The translations under genes were made by a program, and so were the position numbers. From contig JAHBYU010000002.1 of the NCBI GenBank assembly GCA_019635775.1, forward strand, positions 62,001 through 126,000: DNA of 64,000 nt, written 5' to 3'. Under the pieces are notes generated by a model. The model ran no database searches. It saw nothing but the letters and a program-made list of their open reading frames with translations, and had not been told where the DNA came from. Source of the DNA: Rhizobiaceae bacterium. Lineage in GTDB: Bacteria > Pseudomonadota > Alphaproteobacteria > Rhizobiales > Rhizobiaceae. Below, one piece after another: positions 23,466 to 32,500 of this stretch (position 1 is its first letter; every line of letters starts with the position of its first letter).

Positions 23466-24002
23466 ATGCACCCGCCCATCAGCGAGGAGCAGTGGACAGG
23501 CATGCGCGAACTGCGCAGTCTTTTCCCACCGATTTTTCCAAGGCTTGCAAAGATCGCGGGCTGCCACGTGACCACGATCCGCGAGCGGGCCAGCCGCGAA
23601 GGCTGGCCGAAACTGAGCGCGCCGCGCAACTCCATGATGCGCGTCGTGACGCAGCAAAACCTGCGCGACGAGGCCGACCTGCGCGCCAGGGTGAACGCGC
23701 TGGCGGCGGCGAATGAGGGCTTCGCGAAGGACGTCGCGCTGATCGAACTGGCCGACGATGTTTCGCCCGGTGACATCGCGAGACAGCTTCTCGAAGCGCT
23801 GCAGGAAACGGTGACGCAGATGAAGAGCGGCCCGATCGACAAGGGGCGCGTCGACTCGCTCTTGTCGATGGTGCGCGTGGCCGAGCGGATCGACGATCTC
23901 AAAGACGCGACAGTGCAGCAGGAACAAAAAAGAAGCGATGAAGAACTCGCCGGAATCCTCGCCCTCAGCCGCCTGCCGCACCCGGCAGCCGCGCCATGCT
24001 GA
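23466..24002 (+). CDS. GTA g1-like protein (putative small terminase/DNA-binding), altered C-terminus
   Basis: A 178-residue protein that starts GTA clusters in rhizobia. The N-terminal part has a helix-turn-helix (FPRLAKIAGCHVTTIRERAS, about residues 24-45), followed by a long helical region ending in VRVAERIDDLKD and a coiled EQKRSDEELAGIL. In intact homologues, as I recall them, the helix after DEELA continues. Here it changes to ALSRLPHPAAAPC and stops inside the remaining capsid fragment, so the last dozen residues probably come from a deletion junction. I chose the ATG at 23466 because GGAGGA sits eight bases upstream. The longer frame from 23370 lacks support. Confidence 0.7.
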   Translation: MHPPISEEQWTGMRELRSLFPPIFPRLAKIAGCHVTTIRERASREGWPKLSAPRNSMMRVVTQQNLRDEADLRARVNALAAANEGFAKDVALIELADDVSPGDIARQLLEALQETVTQMKSGPIDKGRVDSLLSMVRVAERIDDLKDATVQQEQKRSDEELAGILALSRLPHPAAAPC

Positions 24003-24235
24003 TGGGCTTCCCCCTGGTGGAAGCCGAAGAGATGCCCGATGCGGGCACCAACACCACGCCGATTGCCTTCGGTGACTTCGCGCGCGGCTACCTGGTGGTC
24101 GACCGCACCGGCGTGCGCGTGCTGCGTGATCCTTATTCCGCCAAGCCTTATGTGCTGTTCTACACGACCAAGCGCGTTGGCGGCGGGGTGCAGGACTTCG
24201 ATGCGATCAAGCTCCTGAAGTACGGCGCAAGCTAA
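23996..24235 (+). pseudogene. 3' end of GTA major capsid protein gene (g5), remainder deleted
   Basis: The 79 codons from 23996 encode the C-terminus of an HK97-type GTA capsid protein: LMGFPLVEAEEMPD, IAFGDFARGYLVVDRTGVRV, LRDPYSAKPYVLFYTTKRVG and FDAIKLLKYGAS. The capsid of a functional cluster is about 400 residues, so some 80 per cent is missing. The frame overlaps the end of the g1-like gene. The terminase, portal and protease genes that belong between them are absent, which places one large deletion junction around 23955-23995. A hairpin follows at 24308-24334, where intact clusters separate capsid from tail genes. Confidence 0.88.
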
Positions 24236-24307
24236 GATCGGTTTCCAACTCCGCTCCTGCGGTCATCTGGCGCGTTGCGCTGCAACCTGCAGTGCGCGCG
24301 CCGCCAA

Positions 24308-24334
24308 GCGGTCCCGGCTCCTCCCCGGGACCGC
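24308..24334 (+). terminator. hairpin between capsid remnant and head-tail connector gene
   Basis: GCGGTCCCGG (24308-24317) pairs exactly with CCGGGACCGC (24325-24334) around a CTCCTCC loop, followed by ACCCTTTCCTT. It probably acted as a partial terminator so that capsid was made in excess over the single-copy connector and tail proteins. Confidence 0.55.
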
Positions 24335-24363
24335 ACCCTTTCCTTCAATCGAAAGACGAACGC

Positions 24364-24933
24364 ATGACGCTTTTTCGAACCGTCGAACCGGCGGCCGAGC
24401 CGGTGACGCTTGCCGAGGTGAAGGCACATCTGAAGGTCGCCCATGACAGCGAAGACGAGCTGCTTGCCGGACTTGTTCGCGCGGCGCGTCAGGACCTCGA
24501 GCGCTCTACGAGCATTGCCCTGATCGACCAAAGCTGGCGGCTGGCGCTGGACAACTGGCCGAGCCAGGGCTGCGCACTGCTGACCATCCACCCCGTGCGC
24601 GAGGTGCTTTCGGTGACGGCTTACGGGACCGGAGGCGAGGCGTCGCTGGTCGACCCGGCGGACTATCAGCTCGACAAGCTGTCGCGGCCGGCGAGACTGC
24701 ATCTTGAACGACGACCCGAGCCTCTGCGTGTCTTCAATGGTATCGAGATCGATTTTTCCGCCGGCTATGGCGAGGCGGGAACCGACGTACCGGACCTGCT
24801 GAAACGAGCAATCCTGATACTGGTGGCGTATTGGTACGAGTTTCGGGCGCAGTTCGGCCCTGAAGACCAGCCGGTGTCCTATCCGGCAGCTTACGAACGC
24901 ATTGTCGCTTCCCATCGCTCCCGGAGGCTCTGA
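24364..24933 (+). CDS. GTA head-tail connector protein (g6-like)
   Basis: A 189-residue protein of the HK97 gp6/DUF3168-associated head-tail connector family that forms the ring joining portal and tail. Conserved parts are EPVTLAEVKAHLKVAHDSED, a family signature near residue 15, and VPDLLKRAILILVAYWYEFR near residue 145. I start it at the ATG at 24364, as the longer frame upstream runs through the hairpin. Its stop overlaps the next ATG. The frame is intact, although without a portal protein in the cluster it has no partner here. Confidence 0.88.
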   Translation: MTLFRTVEPAAEPVTLAEVKAHLKVAHDSEDELLAGLVRAARQDLERSTSIALIDQSWRLALDNWPSQGCALLTIHPVREVLSVTAYGTGGEASLVDPADYQLDKLSRPARLHLERRPEPLRVFNGIEIDFSAGYGEAGTDVPDLLKRAILILVAYWYEFRAQFGPEDQPVSYPAAYERIVASHRSRRL

Positions 24934-25268
24934 TGCGCACGATGTTCATAGACCCCGGATCGTTGCGCAGCGAACTGTCGCTTCAGGCTCGCGTTGAAAC
25001 GCCTGACGGCATTGGCGGGTTCACGGAGAGCTGGAACGAGGTTGCAACAGCGTTTGGACGGATCGAACCCGTGTCGGCCAACAGCGTCTTCGGGCCGGAC
25101 CAGACCGTCGAAACCGTGACGCACAGGATCACGCTCAGATGGCGCGAGACCGTCGCCAGCGGCATGCGTTTTGTCAGGCAGGACAGGATTTTCGACATAG
25201 TGACGGTGCACGATCCCGACGACACGGGCCGCTACCTCGTCTGCCGGGCCAGGGAGGCGGGCCGTTGA
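24933..25268 (+). CDS. GTA head closure protein (g7-like)
   Basis: A 111-residue phage head-tail joining protein (HK97 gp10/SPP1 gp16 type) that closes the connector for tail attachment. Family features are DPGSLRSELSLQARVETPDG at the N-terminus, FTESWNEVATAFGRIEPVSA, and THRITLRWRETVASGMRFV followed by the DRIFDIVTVHDPDDTGRYL strand pair. The ATG overlaps the stop of the g6-like gene, showing coupled translation. Length and frame are normal. Confidence 0.88.
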   Translation: MRTMFIDPGSLRSELSLQARVETPDGIGGFTESWNEVATAFGRIEPVSANSVFGPDQTVETVTHRITLRWRETVASGMRFVRQDRIFDIVTVHDPDDTGRYLVCRAREAGR

Positions 25269-25276
25269 AACTCGCG

Positions 25277-25453
25277 ATGCAGGTGACGCTGGAGGGAATG
25301 ATCCGCGCATTGCGCATGAAGGCCCGCGAGCTTGGCGACGATGGCGACGAAGCTCTCCGCCAGGCGAAGCAAAGGAACGAAACGGCACTGACGCTTCTTT
25401 CGGAAGAGTCGCGACGTTTCAGACTGGAGACGGGTGATGAATTCGGCAGCTGA
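25277..25453 (+). CDS. small conserved GTA-cluster protein between g7 and g8
   Basis: A 58-residue protein starting MQVTLEGMIRALRMKARELG. It is a short, charged, helical polypeptide of unknown function found at this place in rhizobial GTA clusters. It may be a remnant of an HK97-gp10-like protein, whose N-terminus it resembles. It overlaps the g8-like gene by 20 bases. A TTG at 25265, overlapping the g7 stop, is an alternative start and would make translation coupled. Confidence 0.55.
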   Translation: MQVTLEGMIRALRMKARELGDDGDEALRQAKQRNETALTLLSEESRRFRLETGDEFGS

Positions 25454-25841
25454 ACTGCAAAAGACTATTTTGGCCGCGCTCATTGCCAACGGGGAACTCG
25501 CCACGCTGGTGGGGTCGCGCATACTCGACCACGCGCCGGCAAATGTGGTCTTTCCCTATATCACTTTTGGCCGCACCAGCGTCTACGACTGGAGCACGGG
25601 AACGGAAATCGGAACAGAGCAGCTTTTTACGTTGCATGTCTGGTCGAAGGGCAACGGAAAGAAGGAAGCCCTTGAGATCATGGAGCTTGCTCGGAGCACG
25701 CTGCATGACGGAGCGCTTGAACTCGAGGGACATGCGCTGGTCAATATGCGGCTGGAGTTTTCCGAGGCCCGCTATGACGAGCGGAACGAAGCCTATCACG
25801 GGGTCCTGCGGTTCCGTGCAGTGACCGAGCCGACTGTCTGA
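25434..25841 (+). CDS. GTA tail terminator protein (DUF3168, g8-like)
   Basis: A 135-residue DUF3168 protein, the family that caps the tail tube and binds the head connector. Conserved parts are ELQKTILAALIANGELATLV, VVFPYITFGRTSVYDWSTGT and QLFTLHVWSKGNGKKEALEI. A GAGACGGGTG region upstream gives a usable ribosome-binding site inside the preceding gene. The frame is intact. A gap of 117 bp with no further gene separates it from the major tail protein. Confidence 0.88.
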   Translation: MMNSAAELQKTILAALIANGELATLVGSRILDHAPANVVFPYITFGRTSVYDWSTGTEIGTEQLFTLHVWSKGNGKKEALEIMELARSTLHDGALELEGHALVNMRLEFSEARYDERNEAYHGVLRFRAVTEPTV

Positions 25842-25958
25842 TCCAGGCGACAACGGTCCGCAGATACACGCTGACTGAATGAGACTGACCTGAATCAAAA
25901 GATCAGCAAGCCGTGCCAACGGCAAGCAGCACAATCAAAATTCCAGAGGAGACCGGAC

Positions 25959-26375
25959 ATGGTCGCACAGAAGGGCAAGGACCTCTTGCTCAAGATCGAC
26001 AGCGATGGCGAGGGCGGTTTCACGACCGTCGCGGGACTGCGCTCGAAGCGCATCGCCTTCAACAGCCAAACAGTCGACATCACCAATGCGGATTCGGCCG
26101 GCCGCTGGCGCGAACTGCTCGCCGGAAGCGGCGTGCAACGCGCTGCCGTCAGCGGGTCGGGCATATTCAAGGACGCCGCGTCGGATGAATTGATAAGGGC
26201 ACGGTTTTTCGCCGGCGAGATTGGCGGCTGGCAGATCGTGGTGCCCGACTTCGGAACGGTCGAGGGAGCGTTCCAGATCACCGCGCTTGAATATACCGGC
26301 AGCCATGACGGCGAGGTGACCTTCGAGGTTGCGCTGGAATCGGCCGGCCCAGTCAGCTTCACGGTGCCGGAATGA
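25959..26375 (+). CDS. GTA major tail protein (TP901-1 family, g9-like)
   Basis: A 138-residue tail tube subunit of the TP901-1 major tail protein family. Key stretches are MVAQKGKDLLLKIDSDGEGG, TVAGLRSKRIAFNSQTVDIT, SGRWRELL-type NADSAGRWRELLAGSGVQRA and the C-terminal YTGSHDGEVTFEVALESAGP. The ribosome-binding site AGAGGAG lies eight bases upstream. It overlaps the g10-like gene by four bases. In an intact GTA this protein is made in many copies and sets the tube. Confidence 0.9.
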   Translation: MVAQKGKDLLLKIDSDGEGGFTTVAGLRSKRIAFNSQTVDITNADSAGRWRELLAGSGVQRAAVSGSGIFKDAASDELIRARFFAGEIGGWQIVVPDFGTVEGAFQITALEYTGSHDGEVTFEVALESAGPVSFTVPE

Positions 26376-26713
26376 CGGCTAACCGAAGGCGCGGAGAGGT
26401 CGCTGCCGAACTCGATGGAAAGATATACCGCCTCTGCCTGACGCTCGGCGCTCTCGCAGAACTGGAAGATGCTTTCGCCGTCGACGATCTCGGTGCGCTG
26501 GTCGAACGGTTCTCGCGCGGACGGCTCTCGGCGAACGACATGATCCGCATCGTCGGCGCCGGTCTCCGCGGCGCGGGCAATGACATCACGGACGAAGAGG
26601 TTGGAACCATGCGCAGCGCCGACAGCGTGGCCGGGTTCGCGGCGCTTGTGACCGACCTTTTGACAACCACTTTCGGCGCGCCAGGCCCGGAGACCAATCC
26701 GGCAAACCCCTGA
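26372..26713 (+). CDS. GTA family protein g10-like (tail assembly)
   Basis: A 113-residue member of the 'gene transfer agent family protein' group, comparable to the tail assembly chaperones that sit between tail tube and tape measure genes. It has ANRRRGEVAAELDGKIYRLC, LTLGALAELEDAFAVDDLGA, a family signature, and SANDMIRIVGAGLRGAGNDI. It overlaps g9 by four bases (ATGA). The following g10.1-like gene begins 41 bp later in another frame, as in many phages where the pair is linked by frameshifting; I see no obvious slippery site here. Confidence 0.85.
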   Translation: MTANRRRGEVAAELDGKIYRLCLTLGALAELEDAFAVDDLGALVERFSRGRLSANDMIRIVGAGLRGAGNDITDEEVGTMRSADSVAGFAALVTDLLTTTFGAPGPETNPANP

Positions 26714-26754
26714 CCTCCGCAGCAGGCACAAACGAATTTCCGTGGGACAGCGTC

Positions 26755-26937
26755 ATGGCCGCGGCGTTCGGCCTGCTGCGGCTTTCACCCAGGGATTTCT
26801 GGTCGATGACACCGCGCGAAATGGAACGTGCGATGAGTGTGCTGGCCGGGGACAGGCGCGGCGCGCCGGACCGCGCGGAACTCATGAACATGATGCACCG
26901 GTTTCCGGACAAGGAAGGATTGATTGACCGTGGCTGA
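26755..26937 (+). CDS. GTA tail assembly chaperone (g10.1-like)
   Basis: A 60-residue protein beginning MAAAFGLLRLSPRDFWSMTP, with the RDFWxMTPREM core typical of the short phage tail assembly chaperone found before the tape measure gene in GTA clusters. It would coat the tape measure protein before tube polymerisation. The 3' end overlaps the tape measure gene by about 14 bases. The upstream open stretch that continues from 26714 may also encode residues of this protein if an earlier non-ATG start is used. Confidence 0.8.
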   Translation: MAAAFGLLRLSPRDFWSMTPREMERAMSVLAGDRRGAPDRAELMNMMHRFPDKEGLIDRG

Positions 26938-27505
26938 AGACATGACAGTCAGGATCGCTGCCGACACGCAACCCTTCGAGGACGCGTTGCGTAACCTCGA
27001 GAAGCTGTCGGCAAGCTTCGGTACCCAGCTTACGGGAGCGCTGAAGGGCGCCGCGCTGGGCGGCAAGGATCTCGAAGATGTGTTGCGACGCATCGGCCTG
27101 AACCTGGCCGGGCTTGCGCTTGAACAGGGTTTGAAGCCGTTGCAGTCGCTGGCGGGTTCGTTCTTCTCGAACCTGCTGGGCGGGCTTGCGGGGCTAACGC
27201 CGTTCGCGAAGGGCGGTGTGCCGGGGCACGTTGTTCCCTTTGCCTCGGGTGGTGTCGTGTCCGCGCCAAGTTACTTTCCGCTTGGCCGGAACGTCGGCGT
27301 GATGGGGGAGGCCGGAGCAGAGGCGATCATGCCGCTGCAGCGTTCGGCCGATGGCAGGCTGGGCGTGGCTGCCGCAGGCGGGGGCGCAAGCGTCAACGTC
27401 GTGTTCAACGTCTCCACCCCGGATGCAACTTCCTTCCGCAAATCCGAGGCGCAGATCACCGGCATGCTGGCAAGGGCCGTCTCACGCGGCGCGCGCACAC
27501 TTTGA
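26924..27505 (+). CDS. GTA tail tape measure protein (short, g11-like)
   Basis: A 193-residue tape measure protein, short as is usual in rhizobial GTAs with stubby tails. The N-terminal helix carries MTVRIAADTQPFEDALRNLE and a coiled region. A hydrophobic glycine-rich middle (SLAGSFFSNLLGGLAGLTPF) leads into a conserved turn region (FAKGGVPGHVVPFASGGVVS, FPLGRNVGVMGEAGAEAIMP). The C-terminus ends RGARTL. The start may be the TTG at 26924 or the GTG at 26930. No frameshift is visible. Function would require the missing head genes. Confidence 0.88.
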   Translation: MTVAEDMTVRIAADTQPFEDALRNLEKLSASFGTQLTGALKGAALGGKDLEDVLRRIGLNLAGLALEQGLKPLQSLAGSFFSNLLGGLAGLTPFAKGGVPGHVVPFASGGVVSAPSYFPLGRNVGVMGEAGAEAIMPLQRSADGRLGVAAAGGGASVNVVFNVSTPDATSFRKSEAQITGMLARAVSRGARTL

Positions 27506-27517
27506 ACGGAGCAAGGC

Positions 27518-28168
27518 ATGAGCGAGTTTTCCAGCTTTCACGACGTGCGCTTTCCGCCCGGCGTCGCATTCGGAGCGACCGGCGGCCCGGAGCGCCGCAA
27601 CGAGATCGTGTCGCTGACCTCGGGGCGCGAAAAACGCAACGCGCGCTTTTCCCAGTCGCGACGCCATTTCGACGCGGGAACAGGCGTACGGTCGATTTCG
27701 GACCTGCATGACGTGATCGCGTTTTTCGAGGCGCGGCGCGGATCGTTGCATGCATTCCGCTTCCGCGACCCGTTCGACATGAAATCGTGCCGGCCGGACC
27801 AGCCCATCTCGGCTATGGACCAGATGCTGGGCGAGGGCGATGGCGTACGGACAAGGTTCGCGCTCATCAAGACCTACGGCGAGGGAGACGATGCCTACCA
27901 GCGTCTGATCACAAGGCCATCGATCGAAACGCTGCGCATCGCCGTGGCGGGCGAGGAAAAAGGATCGCCGGAGGACTGGAGCTTCGATTTCGAAACCGGC
28001 GAGGTGGTTTTCCAGGCCGGGAGCGTTCCGGGCGAGGGTGAAGCGGTGAGCGCCGGATATGAGTTCGACGTGCCGGTGCGCTTCGACACCGAACGGCTTG
28101 CCGTGAGCCTGACGGCCTTCAGGGCAGGGCAGATCCCATCCATTCCCCTGATCGAGGTGCTGGCGTGA
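27518..28168 (+). CDS. GTA distal tail protein (DUF2460, g12-like)
   Basis: A 216-residue DUF2460 protein, the distal tail/baseplate component of GTAs and lambda-like stubby tails. Signature parts are FHDVRFPPGVAFGATGGPER, NARFSQSRRHFDAGTGVRSI and FFEARRGSLHAFRFRDPFD. The C-terminus has VSAGYEFDVPVRFDTERLAV and ends LIEVLA. It starts 12 bases after the tape measure stop and overlaps g13 by four bases. Full length compared with homologues. Confidence 0.9.
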   Translation: MSEFSSFHDVRFPPGVAFGATGGPERRNEIVSLTSGREKRNARFSQSRRHFDAGTGVRSISDLHDVIAFFEARRGSLHAFRFRDPFDMKSCRPDQPISAMDQMLGEGDGVRTRFALIKTYGEGDDAYQRLITRPSIETLRIAVAGEEKGSPEDWSFDFETGEVVFQAGSVPGEGEAVSAGYEFDVPVRFDTERLAVSLTAFRAGQIPSIPLIEVLA

Positions 28169-29055
28169 CAAGCTATCCCGAAGCGCTGGCGGCGCATCTC
28201 GACCGGACGGTGACGACGGTTTGTCACTGCTGGAAGCTGACCCGAAATGACGGATATGTGGCGGGCTACACCGACCATGACCGGCCCCTGACGATAGGCG
28301 CGACAACGTACCGGCCGCAGACCGGCTTCAGCGCCAGCGAGGTACGCGACACGCTGGGCCTTGCCGTCGATACCGTCGACATAGAGGGCGCTCTTTCGTC
28401 GGACGATATAAGCGAGGACGATGTTGCCGCCGGTCTCTATGACGGGGCGACCGTGGAGACCTTTCTGGTCAACTGGCGGCAACCCGAAGACCCCATGCGG
28501 CTGCGCAAGGCGACGATCGGCAGGATCGTCCGGACGGATGGCCGCTTCGTCGCGGAGCTTGAAAGTCTCGTTCATTCGCTGGAGCGGCCTGCCGGTCGTT
28601 TCGTCAGCCGAATCTGCGACGCGGAACTGGGGGATGCGCGCTGCGGCTTCGACCTTGACGCCCCCGGGTTCTCCGGGACCGGCACGGTGGAGCGCATCGA
28701 GACGGCCTTCACGATTGTGGTGACCGGGCTGGACGCATTTTCCGCCGGCTGGTTTTCGCTCGGGAAACTGACATGGACGTCCGGCACCGGCGAGGGACGC
28801 AGCGAACGCATCGAGGAGCATCGGAAGGATGCAACGGGAACGGCGCTCGTGCTGCGCGCCGGCACAGGGGCAGGGCCGGCTGAAGGCGATGCCTTCTCCA
28901 TCGTCGCGGGCTGCGACAAGTCGTTTCCGACCTGCAAGGCGCGGTTTGCGAACGGGCTGAACTTCCGGGGGTTTCCGCATCTGCCCGGCAATGACGCGGC
29001 CTATGGCTACGTGGTCGATGGAGGACGGTTCGACGGCGGGCCGCTGGTGCCATGA
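28165..29055 (+). CDS. GTA baseplate hub-associated protein (DUF2163, g13-like)
   Basis: A 296-residue DUF2163 protein with a C-terminal phage_BR0599 domain. It shows TTVCHCWKLTRNDGYVAGYT, DHDRPLTIGATTYRPQTGFS, RFVSRICDAELGDARCGFDL and the conserved end AGCDKSFPTCKARFANGLNF followed by RGFPHLPGND. Several cysteines in these motifs are conserved and in the Rhodobacter GTA structure bind an iron-sulfur cluster; I infer the same here. It overlaps g12 and g14 by four bases each. Frame intact. Confidence 0.9.
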   Translation: MTSYPEALAAHLDRTVTTVCHCWKLTRNDGYVAGYTDHDRPLTIGATTYRPQTGFSASEVRDTLGLAVDTVDIEGALSSDDISEDDVAAGLYDGATVETFLVNWRQPEDPMRLRKATIGRIVRTDGRFVAELESLVHSLERPAGRFVSRICDAELGDARCGFDLDAPGFSGTGTVERIETAFTIVVTGLDAFSAGWFSLGKLTWTSGTGEGRSERIEEHRKDATGTALVLRAGTGAGPAEGDAFSIVAGCDKSFPTCKARFANGLNFRGFPHLPGNDAAYGYVVDGGRFDGGPLVP

Positions 29056-29495
29056 GTGCACAGAGCGAAACCAGAAAATCCGTGGTGGCCGAGGCCCTGT
29101 CGTGGGTCGGCACGCCCTACCGCCACCAGGCATCGAGGAAGCACGTGGGCTGCGACTGTATCGGCCTGGTGCTCGGAATATGGCGCGCGCTCTACGGCCA
29201 GCCGACCGAATTGCCAGAACCATACTCGTCCGACTGGGCCGAGGCGACGGGGGAGGAGCGGTTGCTCGCCGGCGTCAGGCGGCATTTCGTTGAGAAGCCG
29301 ATGGACCATATTTCGGCCGGCGATCTGCTCGTCTTCCGCTGGCGCAGCCATCTGCCGGCAAAGCATGCCGGCGTGCTGGTCGAGCCGACGGGGTTCGTAC
29401 ACGCCTATGAGGGCATGGCGGTAACGCTGTCGCCGCTGGTGCCGCAATGGCGCCGGCGCATTGCCGGCGTGTTCGCCTTTCCAGAAACCGTCTGA
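29052..29495 (+). CDS. GTA NlpC/P60 cell-wall peptidase (g14-like)
   Basis: A 147-residue NlpC/P60 cysteine peptidase expected to cut recipient peptidoglycan during DNA injection. The catalytic cysteine is in KHVGCDCIGLVLGIW, the histidine in LPAKHAGVLVEPTG, with a third polar residue in FVHAYEG. YRHQASRKHVG precedes the active Cys as in family members. It overlaps g13 by four bases, and the g15 GTG follows after 14 bases with GAGGAGG as ribosome-binding site. The open frame suggests that loss of this gene has not been selected or is recent. Confidence 0.9.
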   Translation: MSAQSETRKSVVAEALSWVGTPYRHQASRKHVGCDCIGLVLGIWRALYGQPTELPEPYSSDWAEATGEERLLAGVRRHFVEKPMDHISAGDLLVFRWRSHLPAKHAGVLVEPTGFVHAYEGMAVTLSPLVPQWRRRIAGVFAFPETV

Positions 29496-29509
29496 GACGA
29501 GGAGGCCGC

Positions 29510-32500
29510 GTGGCAACCATTCTGCTTCAGGTAGCAGGCGCTGCATTGGGAAGCCTGCTGGGTCCCGTGGGCAGCGCGATCGGCGCGGCGGCCGGCGCCA
29601 TGGCCGGCTATTCGATCGACCAGGCGCTGATCAACGGAACGCGTCGCGTCGACGGGCCGAGGCTGCAGGGCGCACGGCCGTTCACCGCGGAGGAGGGCGC
29701 TGCCTTGCCTCGGGTGTACGGAACCGTGCGGATGGGTGGGACCATGATCTGGGCCACCCGTTTCGAGGAGGCGAGCAGCACGAGCCGACAGGGCAAGAAC
29801 GGCCCACGCGTGACGGAATACAGCTATTTCGCAAGCGTGGTCTTTGCTCTGTGCGAGGGCGAGATCGCAGGTGTGCGGCGTGTGTGGGCAGACGGGCGCG
29901 AGATCGACAAGGACCTCATGGAACTGCGCGTCCATCGCGGCGGAGAAGCGCAAGACGTCGATCCGTTGCTTTCGGCCAAGCAGGGCGTGGACAACACGCC
30001 CGCCTATCGCGGCACCGCCTATGTGGTGATCGAGCGGATGGCGCTTGCGGACTATGGCAACCGCATTCCGCAGTTCCAGTTCGAGGTGATCCGTACGGTC
30101 GGCGAACTTCCGAAGATGATACGCGCGGTTTCGTTGATCCCCGGAGCGACGGAGTACGGGCTCTCGCCCGGGCTTGTGACGCGCCAGCACCGGCAGGGCG
30201 AGACGGAAGCCGTCAACAGGCACGTCCTGCACGCCCGCAGCGACCTGATCGCATCGCTCGACGAACTGCAGATGCTCTGCCCGAACCTTGAGCATGTCTC
30301 GCTCGTCGTCGCCTGGTTTGGCGACGACCTGCGCGCCGGGCACTGCAAGATCCGTCCTGCCGTGACGACAGCGAACGGATCGGGTTTCTCGCAGAACTGG
30401 CAGGTGTCGGGTGTGTCACGAGGCTCGGCGATGCTGGTCTCCACGCATGAAGGGGGTGCGGCCTATGGCGGAACGCCTTCAGACCGGAGCGTGATGGATG
30501 CGATCGCCGAGATCAAGGCGCGCGGCCTGAAGGTGACGCTCAGCCCGTTCGTCATGATGGACATCGCGGCCGGCAACGAGCTGCCCGACCCGTACGGAAA
30601 CGACAGCCAGCCGGCCTATCCCTGGCGCGGACGCATCACTTGTGCCCCGCTGATGCCGGAAAGCAGCGATGGGACGGCAGAGGCGCGCGAACAGGTGGAG
30701 GATTTCTGCGGCGCCGCGATGCCCGGACAGTTCACGGCAGCGTCGAATACGATCCAGTTCTCGGGTTCCTCCGGCGACTGGGGCTATCGTCGCTTCGTGC
30801 TGCATCACGCCAGGCTCGCGCAGGCAGCCGGCGGCGTCGATGCTTTCCTGCTTGGCAGCGAACTGCGCGGGCTGACGACGCTGCGCGATGAGGAGAACGC
30901 GTTTCCATTTGTCGAGGCGCTTTGCGCGTTGGCCGGTCAGGTGCGCACGATGCTCGGGCCATCGACCACCATCACCTATGGCGCGGACTGGAGCGAGTAT
31001 TTCGGCCACCATCCGCAGGACGGCTCCGACGAGGTCTGGTTCCATCTCGATCCGCTGTGGGCACACGAGGCGATCGATGCCGTGGGCATCGACAACTACA
31101 TGCCGCTCTCCGACTGGCGAGACGCGGACTATGCAGGCGGAAATCCGGACGGATTTGCCGGGCCCTGCGATCCAGCCGGGTTGCGCGAAAGCATAGCAGG
31201 CGGTGAGGGGTTCGACTGGTATTACCCGACCTTCGAGGCACGACGTTCCCGCGAGCGGTCAGCGATTTCGGATGGCACGGCGGGCAAGCCCTGGGTATTC
31301 CGCTACAAGGACCTCAGGAACTGGTGGTCGCAGCCGCATACAACAGGATCGGCGGCGAGGAACTGGACGAGCCGACGTCTTGGGTTCCGGAGAGCAAGCC
31401 GTTCTTCTTCACCGAAATCGGCTGCGGCGCGGTCGACAAGGCGACCAACCAGCCAAATGTGTTTCCTGATCCGAAATCGACCGAGGGCAGGCTGCCCTAT
31501 TTTTCCGGGGGTGGCAGGAGCGACCTCGCGCAGGCGCGCTTCCTTGCCGCGCATCATCGCCATTGGCTTCCCGAGAGCGCCGGTTTCGTCGAGACGGACA
31601 ATCCCGTGTCGAGCGTCGACGGCAAGCGGATGGTCGATCCCCGGCGATTGTATGTCTGGGCCTGGGACGCACGGCCGTTCCCGGCTTTCCCGCTTCGCTC
31701 CGACAAATGGTCGGACGGCGCCAACTGGCACTACGGTCACTGGCTGAATGGCAGGCTCGGCAATCCCACGGCCGGAGAACTGATCAACGCCATCCTTGCC
31801 GACCACGGACTGCCGCCCGCCAATGTCGATGGCGCGGATGGGTGCGTGCACGGCTATGTCATCGCGGAGCCCGGATCGGCACGAGGCGCGCTGGAGCCGC
31901 TGGTCGATCTCTTCGGACTGTCGGTGATCGAAACAGGCGAGGGCCTGGCATTCCGCAGTCAGAACGGTCGGGTGGCAACGGAAATCGCCGAACTGGTATC
32001 CGACGGAAACGACGGGGTGATCGAGCGGTCGCGCATGCCGGAGCATCAATTGCCGTCAGAACTTGTCCTCAGCTTTCGCGAGCCGCTGCTGGACCATCAG
32101 GTCGTGTCGGCCAGCAGGAGATGGAACGACACGGCAGACAAGGCCCAGCACACGATCGGCTTTGCAGGCGTTCTCGAGGCCGGGATGGGCAGGGCCCTGG
32201 CTGGCGACTGGCTGCACCGTGTCTGGACAGGGCGCGAACAGGTCTCGTTCGCCGTTGCGCAGCCGAACGCCCAGGCAGAACCGGGCGCGATCATTCGCCT
32301 GCCGGGTTCGGATACGGATTATCTGGTGACCGAGGTCGAGGACGGACTTGTCCGCCGGGTGTCCGCCAGGCAAGTCGTCCGTTCCGCGCCCGTACAATGG
32401 CAGTCGGCCAATCCGGGGGCGGCGGTAGCCTTGCCGCAGGTCGTCGGGCATCCGCTGGCGCTGTTCCTCGATCTGCCGATGATGCCGGGGACGAACGTGC

